From Phytophthora sp. 'mugwort' (taxonomy: Eukaryota > Oomycota > Peronosporomycetes > Peronosporales > Peronosporaceae): a DNA stretch of 64,000 nt. Positions 1 through 11,838 of the stretch are shown in pieces. Where the stretch lies: assembly GCA_033558025.1 (NCBI GenBank), contig JAUCEF010000010.1, positions 2,133,001 to 2,197,000 on the forward strand, given 5' to 3'. Position 1 is the first letter of the stretch. Every line of letters starts with the position of its first letter. Position numbers and translations under genes: made by a program. Below the pieces are notes generated by a model, which was not told where the DNA came from, did no database searches, and saw only the letters and a program-made list of their open reading frames with translations.

Positions 1-1320
1 GACAAGCCTCATCGCTACGGGACCAAGCTGTTTATGACGTGTGACTCGAGGACGGCTTACTGCCACAGGTAATTTATTGCCCCGATTCCGATGTCGTAAC
101 TTACGACTTACAACACGACGCGCTATGTCCTACATGACTAGATTCGAACTCTATGCTGGCAAGCGTAACGCAGGCGATGCTGGCGATGCCGCATTCGACC
201 ATAAGACAGGCGCTACTGCAGTCATCCGTAATCTCAAGGTCGTGCTCGAGTCGAACGAGCGCCACTAGTGGCACGCGGTGGTCGTGGATCGCTTCTGCTC
301 GTCCGTTCTGCTCGCGATCGAGCTGCTCGGCATGAGCGTCTACGTGATAGGGATTATCATGACCATCCGACTCAGGTACGATGCCAACGTGAAGGAGAGT
401 CGCCATTCGGCCAGCCAGCATCCCACGTGGCACGTTCAAGTTCTCCCGGTCGGTCGCGTTCCCAGCATGGCCGCGATCCATTGGTGGGACCGCAAACCCG
501 TTCACTACTTGTGCACGGACTCGGTGATGACGGAGGCGAGCATCGGGAGGGGATCAAGTAGGTCGGGGTGATCGCCGTGCCCGAGCGCAGTCACGGACTA
601 CCAGCGCTGGATAGGCGGAGTTGATATGCACGATCAACGCCGTCTGCAACGATACTCTCTCCAGACGTCGACCAAGTTCGAGAAGTACTACAAGAGCTTG
701 TTCCTCGGGCTAGTCGACATGACGCTGGTGAACGCCTACCTATCGCACAAGAAGGCAGCCAGGATGGCGGGAACGCCTCACATGAAACACGGAGAGTGGT
801 TCTGCGTCCTCCAAAACCAGCTTCTGCAACTCAAGCCCCAATACTTCGCCGGAGTAGTCACAACCCCGACGATCGCAAACCAGAAGCGCAAGCGGGCGCC
901 AGTCCGCCACACACACGTGCCCGAGCAGTCCGAAGATTGGGTTACCGTGAGCGGCGTGCAGAAGCGCAGGCAGCGCTCCTGTAAGCTCTGCGCGCAGCTG
1001 CGGACGAGCAGGCCCAAGAAGTCGTTCGCCACGACCTACTTCTGCGAGCGCCGCTCTGTCGACGACGCCAAGTGCTGGCTTTGCAACAAAATACGCCGTG
1101 AGTACAAGGGCGTGGCGAAGACGTGCTTTTTGAGATTTGGCATGACGACTTCGACGCGGGCGAGTCTATCCCGCCTACCTTGGGGAAGCGTGTGGTCTTG
1201 CGGCGCCCTAGCAAGAAAGCTAGCGAGCGGAAGAAGACGCGCCGTGAGCTCCAGCTTCGCGGTGAAGACGCCGATGACGAAAGTGAGAGAGGCAACGAGG
1301 AAGACAGCGACGGTGAGTGA
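1..1320 (+). pseudogene. piggyBac-like transposase remnant
   Basis: The translation matches the C-terminal two thirds of oomycete piggyBac-type (DDE_Tnp_1_7) transposases. Recognisable blocks in order are RYGTKLFMTC near 16-45, FELYAGKR near 146, VVVDRF near 281, an MT.R.RYDANVKE block near 359, HWWDRKPVHYLCT near 480, and YQRW.GGVDMHDQ near 599-637 carrying a catalytic Asp at 623. A cysteine-rich tail follows (CKLCAQL, then CWLCNK near 1074). The gene is dead: an in-frame TAG lies at 266-268, the frame is disturbed near 560-600, and one extra T in a T run at 1127-1131 shifts the frame before FEIWHDDFDAG. The 5' part lies outside the window. Family is confident; terminal repeats were not seen. 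Confidence 0.8.
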
Positions 1321-2160
1321 GTTCACGTTGCGTAGGGCGTGATGGCTGCCAGCTGTCGCCATGACGTAATGCATGATTTCTTGAATAGACGTACATTTTT
1401 TCTTCCTTTTCTGAAATGACTAAACTGACTGGCCTTGCATTGTGACGCTTCGGCTCTTTTTTTCCTGTCGAGTGTCGGACGGAGGTAAGTTACGACATGT
1501 ACGCTCTTCTTGAGATCGGAAGGGTGTATAACTAACGACATTGATCGAGAAACCTCCTAAAAGCTTATACACCTATCCGCATGTGGTACCTTTGCCACAT
1601 ACAAATTCCTAGATACACGACTACGTCGTTAGATAAGACATTCGCTTACGTGTTCTGCGCGCTTTTTTTTTTCGGGAACCAAGGGGTTAAATGGAGGACT
1701 CATGCAGGCCCTGAAAGTAGTTGTACGTTATTCGCTTCGGAGCAAAAGACAAGTGGTATCAGCCCTTATTGTTTTTTTTTTATCCAGCTAGATTATTGTA
1801 CTCCGCATAAGTCACGACGCCAAATTTTCAACCGCGAAAAAATAGGTCAAAGGTTAACAAAACCCATAGCGATAGTTAGATATAGGCCGAAAATGAGGTC
1901 GGTTTTACTGATTCGCAGCGATTTTCACACTAGAGACTACCAAACAATGACATTCCGTTGGCCTCCGCACTCTTGTGACTAGGGTGGCTTTCTTTGCATA
2001 ATTGAAGGGCATGTATTGGCCAATCGGACGTACCATATGGGGAATATGAGAAAAGGCGCCAACGACGTGATGAAAGGGCAATCTAAGACTCTAACATCAC
2101 GCCCCACTCACACTGGGTGTCGGGGCTGGTTGGTTTTCGTCGTTCTCACTGTCAGCACTG
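1321..2160. other. AT-rich stretch without recognisable genes
   Basis: Only short unrelated ORFs occur here. The longest, at 1581-1982 (+, 133 codons), has no recognisable motif and low-complexity T runs. I see no RNA gene or repeat. Confidence 0.4.
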
Positions 2161-2162
2161 CA

Positions 2163-2799
2163 TCAGCGCACACCACAATACATGATTAGCCACAGCCAAA
2201 TGTGTAACATACAGAATAGCGAATGTATACCTTCCGCCTCCGCCATTAACGTTTTCGTAGCTTTCTTCTTCTTCCTCCCTGTAGCCTTGCGTGGAGGTCG
2301 CTTCTTCGAGGATGAAATGACAACAGGAAGCAGCTGGGGGGCGCACACTGCGGTCTGATTCACTGGATCAGCTGTACATGCTAACAGCAACATACACGCT
2401 TAGTCCAATACCAAAGTGTACATACGGACCACAGTGACTATACCTCCGGTCGCTGCGGCGTCCTGCGCAGATTCTGCTGAGCTGCTGTGGCCTCCCACTG
2501 GCCGTGCCGCCAAACGTGCCGATGCCTCCTTCTCGTGTTTCTTCTTCTCCAGTTGCTCTGGTCTCAAAAACGATTAGATGAAGCTACGGGCCAAGCAGAA
2601 AACGTCGCGAGTTCTTACCGATGTCGATCTTGTCCAGGTGCTCCATCAGCGCGTCCTCTCCCACGAAATAGTCGACGCCGCGGACGTCCTTCTTCGTTTT
2701 ACCGTGCTTCAAATACGTGAAGTCGCGGGAGAGACCGGTTGGTTTCTTCGAGTCCCATCCAGCTTGCTTGAGTTCCCGCCAGCGTGCGCGGAAAGCCAT
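2163..2799 (-). CDS. Probable three-exon gene with an oomycete WREL/GW-type domain
   Basis: Read on the minus strand from ATG 2799. Exon 1 (2799-2619) encodes MAFRARWRELKQAGW, then K.PTGL, TYLKHGKTKKDVRGVDYF and a leucine-rich end. This roughly 65-residue block resembles one I recall from multi-copy oomycete proteins of unknown function. A GTAAGAAC donor at 2618 and CCAG acceptor before 2557 preserve frame into a charged, coiled-coil-like exon 2 (EQLEKKKHEKEAS...). A second GTATAG donor at 2443 and ACAG acceptor before 2371 preserve frame again into a basic exon 3 containing KKRPPRKATGRKKKKA. Introns would be about 61 and 72 bases, normal for oomycetes. The 3' end is uncertain: reading through gives a stop at 2163, but another GTATAC donor sits after EAEG. 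Splicing is inferred from frame only. Function unknown; it could be transposon-derived. Confidence 0.5.
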
Positions 2800-3359
2800 T
2801 TTGCGTGGCAGCACAGAATCTGCGTACCAACCGGAGAATCTGAAACTGAGAGGGAATGAGTGGCGCCAGTTTCCTAACCTGCACGATCCGATATGCGAAA
2901 TGACGTTACCTTTGAATTATTATACTGAGACTGATCCTTATCATCTATGCGCCAACGGCGGGAGGGAACGGGTACGGTGGGTACACTGCATACCCCTCGT
3001 TGATTTGAAGTTTGTAGCGGTCCATACAAACTCAAAGTATAATCTAGTTTAATGTGTACGGTCCACGTTAAGAAAACGGCCATAACATGTAAGGTCCAGG
3101 CGCTCGGGTTCAAAGGGTGAAGCGGATATACAGTATCGATCAGATATTTCATACGTAGAAATTTACGCTGTAGTACAGCTTGTACGGTTCGTAATACGAG
3201 CCGTACAGCATCGACATGTATTATAAAAAGCAAGCGTGAAACTAAAACGTAGGAGCACAGAAAGCACGAGAATTCTATAAATTTAAACAGTTGTTTCCCG
3301 TATGCTTCCCTACAGAACGTCAAGCTGTTTAGTCGCCACTCGCGACGTACTCCTCTGAC

Positions 3360-3762
3360 GCGTCCATGGTTGGGGTGATTGTCTTCTTGCCCTTCTCCAG
3401 GCCAGCTATGCAAACGATGCTGTGAACACGAAAATCTTCATCAGACCAAGAATTTTGTCCCAACGAGGCAGTTTCTTACAGTGCCTTGACGCAGCTTACC
3501 TTCGTAGCCAATGATGACCAGACAACGGAACGTCGCAGCAGTATCCTCGCCTACGTCGATCAGAACGTCGCGGCCTGCGCGATCGCCGGTTGAAGTCCGA
3601 GGGATATTGCTTGCCTAGACCGAGCTTGTTATCTCCGCCAAGTTCGAGGCCTTAGTGCTCATGCTGTAGTCCGGCACCTCGCTGCCCAGCTTAAGGAACT
3701 CTGCCGCCTTTTCACTGAATACCGTTGGGCACAGGAACGTGAAGTCCAAACAGCACAAAACA
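3360..3762 (-). pseudogene. Decayed third copy of the 2-Cys peroxiredoxin gene
   Basis: Nucleotide similarity to the peroxiredoxin at 14906-15502 runs in order through the block: 3363-3416 matches the C-terminal [11 protein letters not shown] region, 3479-3584 matches the RQS...ATFRGLF...GEETG region, 3590-3625 matches the [12 protein letters not shown] region, and 3663-3758 matches the peroxidatic-cysteine region. The Asp-Phe-Thr-Phe and Cys-Pro-Thr motifs are still readable, but segments between them are lost or out of frame and no ORF spans it. Ser at the position equivalent to residue 67 suggests it is closer to the plus-strand copy at 16356 than to the minus-strand one. Non-functional. 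Confidence 0.8.
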
Positions 3763-3779
3763 GAAATCTTCAAAACGAA

Positions 3780-4980
3780 TGTGCATGAGCGTATTAGTTC
3801 TGGCAGCTACACCACAGCTCCTCGACGATGGCATCGACAAATGTTTTGGGGTATAGTCTACAGCACTCGCCGCAGGCCCTACAAATGAAAGTTGCTGTAG
3901 CTCGCTCGGTCACAAGAGACGCTGCACAACCCATTCATCATCGAGCTGCAAGTTGCTGTAGAACTTCTAACTTCTTGGCAAGCACTAATGTGTTTCCTAC
4001 CATGCTTCGTGATTTTGACGGCCTTTGCCTCGCAGACAAGTACTGCTTATGGGGCGCGTCTTGCTGGGTACCATAGCCAAATGACATATGGCTCCAAACG
4101 CGATTGGTGCGATCTCGACTACAGTGCGCAATGGGATGGCGAGCAGGTAGTATCTATTTTGCCGTGTGAAGTATCGACATCTCTCTACATAAGATTTCTG
4201 GTCTGGAAACCTGCTCGAAGTGATTGGTGCTTAGCGAGGTGCAGCTTTTATCTACATGAAATACGGTACGAAGTTCCTGCCTTTGTAGTCGGACACGACA
4301 CGTCCTTGAACTCTCCGACGTCATCGATTGTGGTGGTGGTGGTGGTAAGGGGGGTGGGGCGAGAACAGCAGCGATCGTGCACAATTTCAGCTTCAAAGTT
4401 GCGGCATGGAAAGTCAATACGTCAAAAGGCAAGTGCAACTTGTCCCGACGATATGATGAAGTCAACGCGCATATTGGAGCGATCTGCAAAAGTAGCCAAG
4501 TCTGATAGTATTCGACGAAACCACCGTTTACGGGTCGGATTCCCAAACAGGCATTGGTTGATTCAACCCAGTTTGATGTATCGAGGGGAGTACCGGACGA
4601 TGGCGACAGATCTACTCACCCGCGAAGCCATCACGCCGTATTGAACTACTACAGTGCCTCGGTGAGGAAATTACTACACATTTCCAATCAAATTACGACT
4701 CACACAGAAGCGATACCTTTTTAAAGGCGATCAGATTTTGAATTTCGAATCTCCCGCCTTCAGATCCCTCGTGCATCCTTCCGTTCCCTACCTCACTTTG
4801 CAAGACAACCAGTTGCGCCTAAGTTGGAAGCCACCGACGAAGGGCGCCAGGCTGTTGTTTTGTACCTCCTCCTTCGAAGTACTAATCATGTACTCAAGCG
4901 CGGGGCCATCATCCAAACTGCGGCCTATTTTTACCTAAGCCGCTTCATTGTAGGACGCATCTGGAAATGAGGGGTCATCT
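3780..4980. other. No supported gene
   Basis: A 218-codon ORF (3988-4644, +) begins with a hydrophobic stretch that could pass for a signal peptide, but it contains a valine run made by a GTG microsatellite (about 4330-4347), has an equally long antisense ORF, and shows no motif. I treat it as chance. Nothing else is recognisable. Confidence 0.3.
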
Positions 4981-4982
4981 CG

Positions 4983-5857
4983 ATGAGCCCCCGAGACGTC
5001 GCTGTGGTAAGGTCTCGCACGAGCGCCCGGGGAAGGAAGAAGCTGGATCGCGCGGATCTGTGCAAGCGTGTGGCCGAGCAACTGATGGTGAAAGGATATC
5101 AGCGGCGAGCCATGCGCCAGACCCGTCCTAGAGGTCAGCGGTCGCTATGACTTTAAGCTCGGTCACCTGCACAAGGACAGCCTGATCCGTGCTGACAAGC
5201 TCCCAATATCTCTGCGTGCGAATTTCAGACGCTCATCAACGCTCGCTTTGACATCGCCACGTAGTCAGCATTACAAGCTGCCCCTCCGCTGCCTTCTACA
5301 CTAACACTGGTGTTGCGCCGCCCACTACAATGCTGCCCGTCTCGCCGATCTCTGAGCTTGATCTATCTCTTAGTAGGGAAGTGCGTACCTTTGCATATCT
5401 AATTTCACCGAAATGAACGAGGCGGAGCGATACGATTTGTTTTCTCAGCAAGCCGTAATTCCCTCCCAAAGAACTACAAGTATGCTCTTCACACGGTGAA
5501 AGCTGCGATCCGGGTGCTGACCATGCGCCTGGGTCAGATACGCGAAACGGGCATCTGTTGGCAGGAACCGAAAAGCGGCTTTCCGGAACGCGAAGAATGG
5601 GCTACCAGATAAACCAACCAGAAGCGGCGTTTTATCTCTCAAAAGAATCTGTCGCACTCGACCGTTGGTGCAGAGTTGAATTAGACATTTTCCGATTTCA
5701 CTCGCCGAAGCCAAGCCTCTCAGCCAACTACACAACCTCGCGTTACTCTCCTCATCGTGGACTCTCCTTCTCGCCACGTTTTGTGGACGCCGGAAGACCT
5801 CCACGATCGAACACAATGGTCACGCCGGTGTACGGCAGTGCCGTTGTCGTTCTGTAG
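4983..5857 (+). pseudogene. Frameshifted oomycete-type ORF, function unknown
   Basis: From ATG 4983 the plus strand encodes a basic protein start (RGRKKLDRADLCKRVAEQL, then KGYQRRAMRQTRP) that stops after about 56 codons. The next frame continues in sense with EVSGRYDFKLGHLHKD and LPISLRANFQTLINARF. Further on, near 5466-5540, another open segment reads KNYKYALHTVKAAIRVL and RLGQIRETGICWQEP. Together these look like one protein broken by several frameshifts, of a kind I believe recurs in oomycete genomes, but I cannot name the family. A poly-C run (about 5883-5892) follows. Confidence 0.35.
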
Positions 5858-6339
5858 AAGAAGCGACTGTTGGTCTTCCAGCCCCCCCCCCCTCTCCGCA
5901 CTCAGCCGTGCAAGTTCCTAACTCCATTGTCCACAGTCGCAAAGTTGATCCTGACGAGTATATCACTGGTGTCATTGGCGAATGGATGCACAAGCCAGAT
6001 TTTGTATTGCCCATGACACGCATGCGATCAGACAAGTAATGACGTCCAGCGGAGATTAAGCCACAATTCGCACAATGTCGAGCAACATTTGCTCGTTCTT
6101 CGAGGATCTGGTGGAAGTTGCACCAGTGCCATGCTTTCTTACTTGTGCACGGCAGGCTCGGGACATGGCCATGACGACGAAAGAACTGATCGAGCAAAAT
6201 ACCGACATTCAGACCGACTTCTCGGTACAAGCAACGATGGTCGCTTTCTTCCCATGCCTGCTCGCTGGATATACACTCGTCTCCAGCCAAACCAACAGAC
6301 ACCGTGCGATGGATCAGTGATTCGAGTGGGAGCTAAACA

Positions 6340-7044
6340 ATGGTGAGCGTGCGGCACGCAGGTGACTACGCCCATTACGTCGTAGAAAATCACCGTATCT
6401 CGGCCTGCATACACAACCACATCGGTGAACAGTTCGACGCTGATCCACATTACGCAAGCGATGAGGCAGAATTACCGACCAATGAAGATAGCACCAAACA
6501 GGCCGATCTGAACGCCGTACTTCATTCAATCGTAAGTGCAGCCGCGGCCACACCTTCCCCATCGAATTCTTACCTGAAACTAACACCCACTAGTTGGGAC
6601 GAAAGTGACGCGCAAGATAAATCACGCCACGATTCGGACTGCTATTTCGAACGATGCAAACCTGATCCGATACAACTTGTGTCTCAGCTAACTAGGGACG
6701 GCGAAAGGCCCGGTACCGTCGACCGATCACCGCGGGATCCAACGACAAAGCATTTAGCTTCGGACCTTATCGATGTTGATGATCATACCGAACACCGACC
6801 AAAGAATGTGCTGGCACCGGCCCGGACACAGCAGCTGATCAACAGGTTGATCACCTCTTCGGACTGCGCTAAGGATCCCCCAGTCGTTGTTAGCATCATG
6901 ATTTCATTCCGGTCCACGAAGCCTAAGCCGCCCCTGGCCATCATAACCCGGACGTACGATTTTGATTTGGTGTCCGTGGAGTCTCATGCACTATCGAGTT
7001 TTAATGCTGTTGCTCGTCGAAAATGGTTTGCAGACGGGTGGTGA
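6340..7044 (+). CDS. Hypothetical protein, 234 aa
   Basis: An intact ORF longer than expected by chance in this composition. It is hydrophilic, rich in Asp, Ser and Thr, with no membrane segment, signal peptide or recognisable motif. It sits between degenerate sequences and has no homologue elsewhere in the window. It may be a real but unknown gene or a fragment of a transposon ORF. I assign no function. Confidence 0.3.
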   Translation: MVSVRHAGDYAHYVVENHRISACIHNHIGEQFDADPHYASDEAELPTNEDSTKQADLNAVLHSIVSAAAATPSPSNSYLKLTPTSWDESDAQDKSRHDSDCYFERCKPDPIQLVSQLTRDGERPGTVDRSPRDPTTKHLASDLIDVDDHTEHRPKNVLAPARTQQLINRLITSSDCAKDPPVVVSIMISFRSTKPKPPLAIITRTYDFDLVSVESHALSSFNAVARRKWFADGW

Positions 7045-8905
7045 ATCTGAGTCATGTTTCTGCCTCCGCCGATATATGCCGAAGGCGCATCAACATCGTT
7101 CTCTTAACGATGTTTCGATATGTGCTAATCGTTCTACACGTTTTTTTCGAAGCGTTTTTGACCACCATACCTGCCGGCTAACGCTGGGTTCGGTTTCCGA
7201 AGATGGTCAGAGGAGGTTTTAAAGAGGCTGAGCGTTTCGCGGTTGTTTCTGATCGTCAAAGGGGGTTCTGTCGGTAACGGATGAGATTTCCCCCTTGCAG
7301 GTCGCGCGCGCTTCGACACATCGAGATCAAAATCAACAGCAAGGGTATGGCAAGAAGCGAGGTTCAATCAACGCCATGCCTCGCAGCGATAATACACCCT
7401 GTCTATATGGGACTTATTAGATCATCAACTTATTTCGCCTGTTAATTTACGACCCAGTTTGATTGCGACTTGTTGTGAATCAGAAACGGTATATTTTGGG
7501 TTCGAATCTGACTGGAGGCTGGCTGGATAGAACCAACGCGATATTAGTGGGATGCGATCCAACCAGGTTCGGAAACGTCGCTTTAGTAGTACGTCAAACA
7601 TTTTGCCAATAATACTTAAAGAAATATTATCGACCTAATACTACTATCCGCATTGCTAGTGTTGCAGTAGTGCCGGTCGACGACATTCATCCAGTCAACT
7701 AGCTGCAATGTTGAAATACCAGCGCCGCACACCACACGCCGGAGCCGTCATACCTCCATGGTCACGTCCTCGATTTCCTTGTTTCTTCATCGTGCTCCTT
7801 CTTCACCACCTCTCACAGTCCACCTTGTTGAGCTGCTTATTGAGGTGTTGCACATTGCTCGACTGTCAGCTGGCTTCCTTCCGCATTACTACATGTGCAG
7901 CAACAGCCTTGGGCCGCGCCCGCTCTTGAAGTGGATGTGGGTGTTCAGCTTGAGCATGTGATGAAGGTCACGTGCATCCCCAGCATGTCTGGGACTTACG
8001 GTTATTGGGAGGATCCGGTTTTCCCTTGGACATTCGGCGCAGGATAGGAGCCATGACGTAGGTAGATTTCAGTTGTCGGCGATATCTAGGGTAACTCGGT
8101 TCATGTACTGGCAATATACATAGTTGGGCGGTATATGTAATTCCGCAGGTAGCTTAACTACAGTACCGTAAAATTCGAATTCAGTGAGACATTGGTAAAA
8201 TGGTGCATTCAGTATATAGTTGCACGACTATTGTACTGCGGGATGGGCTGATACACAAGTTTACATATTGTGGTTGTCTTCACCAAATTGATCCCCTTAC
8301 CAACAATAGCAAGACCACCAGCGTAACGGTTGGCTCGCCTGCATCGAATATTTAATGTCGGTGGCATTCTGTCTTCACGTTCCAACTCGCCATAGCCTAC
8401 CGAACACCTCCAAGAGAAGATGCTCATTGTGGACTCACCGCTACGTTTGTCTGAAGTTCAGCAGTGGCTCGACCCCAAGGGACGAGTCGTATGCGAGCGT
8501 ATCGTTGAGTGCACGGTTGTACGCGTGGTCGCCGCCTGGGACAAGAGCGGTGTGACGATGTGTTTGCAGTACCTCCAGCAAAGCGTGTGCGTCCAGTTAG
8601 GTCTGAGGTCGAAACTTACCGAAATTATATTTCGGGAATAACAAATGACCGTAATTTAGACCTAAAACCAACATTCCCGAAAATCATCTGCAGGGACCTA
8701 AAATTTCTGACGGGTGTAGCCATCCCGGATCGAACCATGCGAGACGAGTTGAAGAGGATAAATCCGTGGCCGCAAAAGAGGTCCGAGGGCGGACTCATAG
8801 GTGAATGCTGCGTTTAGGAATGCGTATCTCGAGAAGATGTCCAATGTTCCGATTCGTAACTAAGCCAAGGTAACGGATGCATATTCAGATGAAAGGTACT
8901 TCAAC
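7045..8905. other. Gene-poor stretch
   Basis: Only short ORFs are present (for example 8420-8641 and 8509-8817, +), with no recognised domain. No repeat or RNA gene is evident. Confidence 0.3.
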
Positions 8906-9340
8906 GTGAATCACATTGCTGAGCAACTTAAGTTGTTAAGAACGTCGCTAGCGGGGTGGATAAGCGGTACGTATCGTCGGGGCTGGCGCCGTGTTGGAGA
9001 AGCGCGGGCGTCTACACGCGGAATGGGTACCAGGGCCAATCAAGAGCTGGGCTTCGCACCTGAAGGCTACGGACGACCACTACGGCACTTTACGGGAGAG
9101 CTGTTTGAGGCGTGGTTTGAAGACCTCTGCAGGGTTTTGCGGATGACATACGGGCTGTGCCGAATCCACGTGGATGGTGCGGACGGTCACAAGGTCATTG
9201 AGGACCGACCATATCGAGCACTAGACCAAGGCGATGACGGTAGAGCGGCTGCACGGCCCGGCGTGACGTTGACTGTCATGGACTACACGACGAAGCAGCT
9301 GGAGCGCTTCATTGCACGCCCTGTACTCGCTGTGAAGTAA
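8906..9340 (+). pseudogene. Tc1/mariner-type (IS630-like) DDE transposase fragment
   Basis: The 144-residue ORF contains LFEAWFEDLCRVL followed by TYGLCRIHVDGADGHK. This corresponds to the middle of oomycete DDE_3 transposases, where the D of the H-x-D-G-A block (residue 90 here) is the second catalytic Asp. The N-terminal helix-turn-helix, first Asp and final D/E region are absent or unrecognisable, so this is a fragment. Assignment rests on motif recognition only. Confidence 0.5.
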
Positions 9341-9464
9341 CAACGGTATGCACGATAAACCTCCTACAACGTACATGACTGTGTCCAAGGCCCAACAGTA
9401 CGAGCATTACGTTCTGTCCCCCCCCCATCATCCGAGTCTACACGGAAGGATTGACTTCGTGGGT

Positions 9465-9665
9465 GTGTGGCGGCAACCCGGGTGATACACGGACAGCGAT
9501 AGGAGATCGACACAAGCGGGCGGTACGGGTGGGCGGCAGGAGATGGTGTGGACGGGCGGCATTCCGTGCAGCAGCAAGACGGGTGGTAGGACGGACAGCG
9601 ACAGGATATCGGCGTTAGCGGGTGGTTTATGCGGGAGGGGAGCAAGACGGCCAGTGGAGTGGCCT
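9465..9665. repeat. Imperfect tandem repeat, roughly 100-base period
   Basis: Blocks such as ACGGACAGCGAYAGGAKATCG recur about 100 bases apart (near 9491 and 9591), interspersed with GGGCGGY motifs. The antisense ORF across it (9364-9900) is a consequence of this biased composition. Confidence 0.4.
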
Positions 9666-9896
9666 GACAACCGCCCCGGCAGCAGGGCTTAGGCACTGGA
9701 GAATTGTTTTTTTTTAACGCGTTTGAATTAACAAGGCACTTATTGTCTACTGTTGCAACTGCATTTGAACCAAGATGACGTTGAACTTGATATTTTTGAC
9801 ATGCTGAAGGGTTGTCGATTTTGACGAGAGACGAAGATTCGGGTCGCGAAAGAGCACTCGATTTACCTCGCGCGTGAAGTACAGCACGAATATAAC

Positions 9897-10421
9897 TCAA
9901 TCAAAGCTATAGCGTTGTGGCGGGTTAGTCTGTACGCGCTTGGTCGCATACGTTTCTCGCTTGTTGCCATACTTCCCCATCCCCTCTGCCTCAAAAAGTA
10001 CCCTCCAAGAATTTTCCTGATCTCCTGGGTTAAGTTGTAGACCTTCTAACATATAAGCTTTTACACCTTCAGTGGCGAGCGCTGGGTTTTGTGTCAACAC
10101 AAAACTCCAATGACCGTTCATGCACACTGGAATAATGACGGTTCGAAACTTCTCGTTCGGAAATCGTGCCTTTATAACACATACCACATTGTATGTCGCC
10201 ATGCTGCTCTTGTTTTTCTGATATCCGCTTAGGATTATGCCAAATAGCTGGCAGTCGAAATTGAAGGTTGGGGGACGTTGGCAGTGATGGGTTCTCGGAT
10301 GAAATATGACATCACGGTGTCGTCTAACCAATTTTGGGGCTCGAGCGTATCCAGGTTTTCTGTGTGGCCTGGAGGTGGTACGACTCGTCGTCCGGCCTAA
10401 AGCAAACAGCCGCAGTTTCAC
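9897..10421 (-). pseudogene. Possible Ulp1/C48-type cysteine protease fragment
   Basis: The 174-residue minus-strand ORF contains FRTVIIPVCMNGHWSFVLT, which resembles the catalytic-His block (IP...HW) of Ulp1/SENP-like C48 peptidases. The downstream catalytic Asp is uncertain and the Gln/Cys region is not present. Such domains occur in Mutator-like elements, so a transposon origin is plausible. The N-terminal 60 residues are basic and look like read-through. Tentative. Confidence 0.3.
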
Positions 10422-11079
10422 AAGATAACGGGATGTCTATTGCATCGGCGGCGACAGGCATTATAACCGTTTCGTCAGCTTCATCAGAGTCTCAACGGGA
10501 AAGTCCTTGCATCCGATAGTCTTCTATGCGCTTGGTGCTCGAGCTCGACCGGACTATCGTCTCGGGTATACTCGCCTGTTAGTCGTTTCGGGTATACGAA
10601 CTGGGAGGTCGTTTATTCCGCGCCACACAATCATCAAAGTTATTGCTCTTGGTGAACCGGGTAAACTACGAGCTCTGAGCTCCACCCGCTTTAGACGCCA
10701 ACCCTGGAATCTTCTTGACGCATTCCGCAGTTATGGCTCTTACGCGACATTTTTAAACCCTCGATACCAATTTGTTTGACGAGATTAACCAAGTCAGGCT
10801 CGAACTCCGTGATTGGAGCAGGAACTCCAGGACGTGTCACACATTTTGAGAACGGGTCGACCGCCGTGGAAAATAGATTCTCTTTTGAAAACAAAAAAAC
10901 GAGTAGTGCCGTGCGCGGGAATATGGTTACTGCGAGACATCTCGGATGGTCCTTTCTTGCTCCTTCACTGATAGGACGATCTCGATCTTCTCAGCGATCG
11001 TGTACTGTGTCGTGTTTGTCATGTTGCTGCTTGACGTCGTTTCGGAAACTGACATTTGGAGCTTTTACGGCTACATCAG

Positions 11080-11350
11080 ACGAGGGTTTTTCGGACATAC
11101 TCATCTTTTTTGTTATCCTCGATAAGGTTTACGGGTATTATCGACAAGGTTTTTCTAGCATTTCTGACAATGGTCAGATTATTAAGGTCTAACGGATATT
11201 CTCGACAAGATTTTCGGGTATATTCGGCAATGACTCAGTATTACCGAGGTTCCACGGATATTCTAGCCCAGGTAATTTCGCCCAATGACTCAGTATTATC
11301 AAGTTTTTACGAATATTCTCGACAAGGGTTTTCGGGTATAATTGGCACTG
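11080..11350. repeat. Diverged AT-rich minisatellite
   Basis: A motif close to ATTCTCGACAAGGTTTTCGG followed by GTATWNTYGGCAATGACTCAGTATT recurs several times with irregular spacing between 11080 and 11350; an isolated TCTCGGGTATACTCG relative lies near 10560. It produces the spurious ORF at 11056-11388. Confidence 0.5.
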
Positions 11351-11838
11351 TTAAGCTTGTTACAGACAAAGTAAGCCTTTCAGTCTAGATTTCCCAATCT
11401 TTGAGCGCCTTGGATACAGTGTCGAGTACATCCATGCGATCCGGACCATGGATTAAGGTAGTCCGACGCAGCTTCAGGTGCTGAATGATGTTAGTGTTAG
11501 AAGCACCACGCAGGTACAGGTCATGAAGATGCTTCTGGATGGCGGTGGAGCCCCGCGACTTAGTGTTGTGGCTGCTGAGAAAGGTCAGCACAGGCGCTTC
11601 AGTTTAGTGCCCTCGTTGTGGTCTTCGCCTCGTAGCCACTGATCGACTTACTAACCATGTTATGTAGTTGAACCCCTTGTCCGTCGTGCTCATGTCCCAG
11701 GGGCTGCGGTCAAAAATCAGGTGAATCCGTCGCAGCCATTTGCGTCCTGAGCTCCTCCGCGGCGAAACGAGTGCGACGATAATGAGAAGTTACTCCAGCA
11801 GAAACAGCGACGTGATGGAAAATGCTGTTGACGTGGGA

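Noticed and set aside
3988..4644. 218-codon ORF with a signal-peptide-like start
   Set aside because: It contains a microsatellite-encoded valine run, has no motif, and overlaps an antisense ORF of similar quality; likely chance.
6075..6346. GSGG..S-type segment resembling a helicase P-loop (PIF1/Helitron)
   Set aside because: The essential Lys of the Walker A motif is absent and no further helicase motifs are visible; too weak to call.
7440..7515. GGTTCGAATC, a tRNA B-box-like motif
   Set aside because: No cloverleaf can be drawn from the preceding 75 bases.
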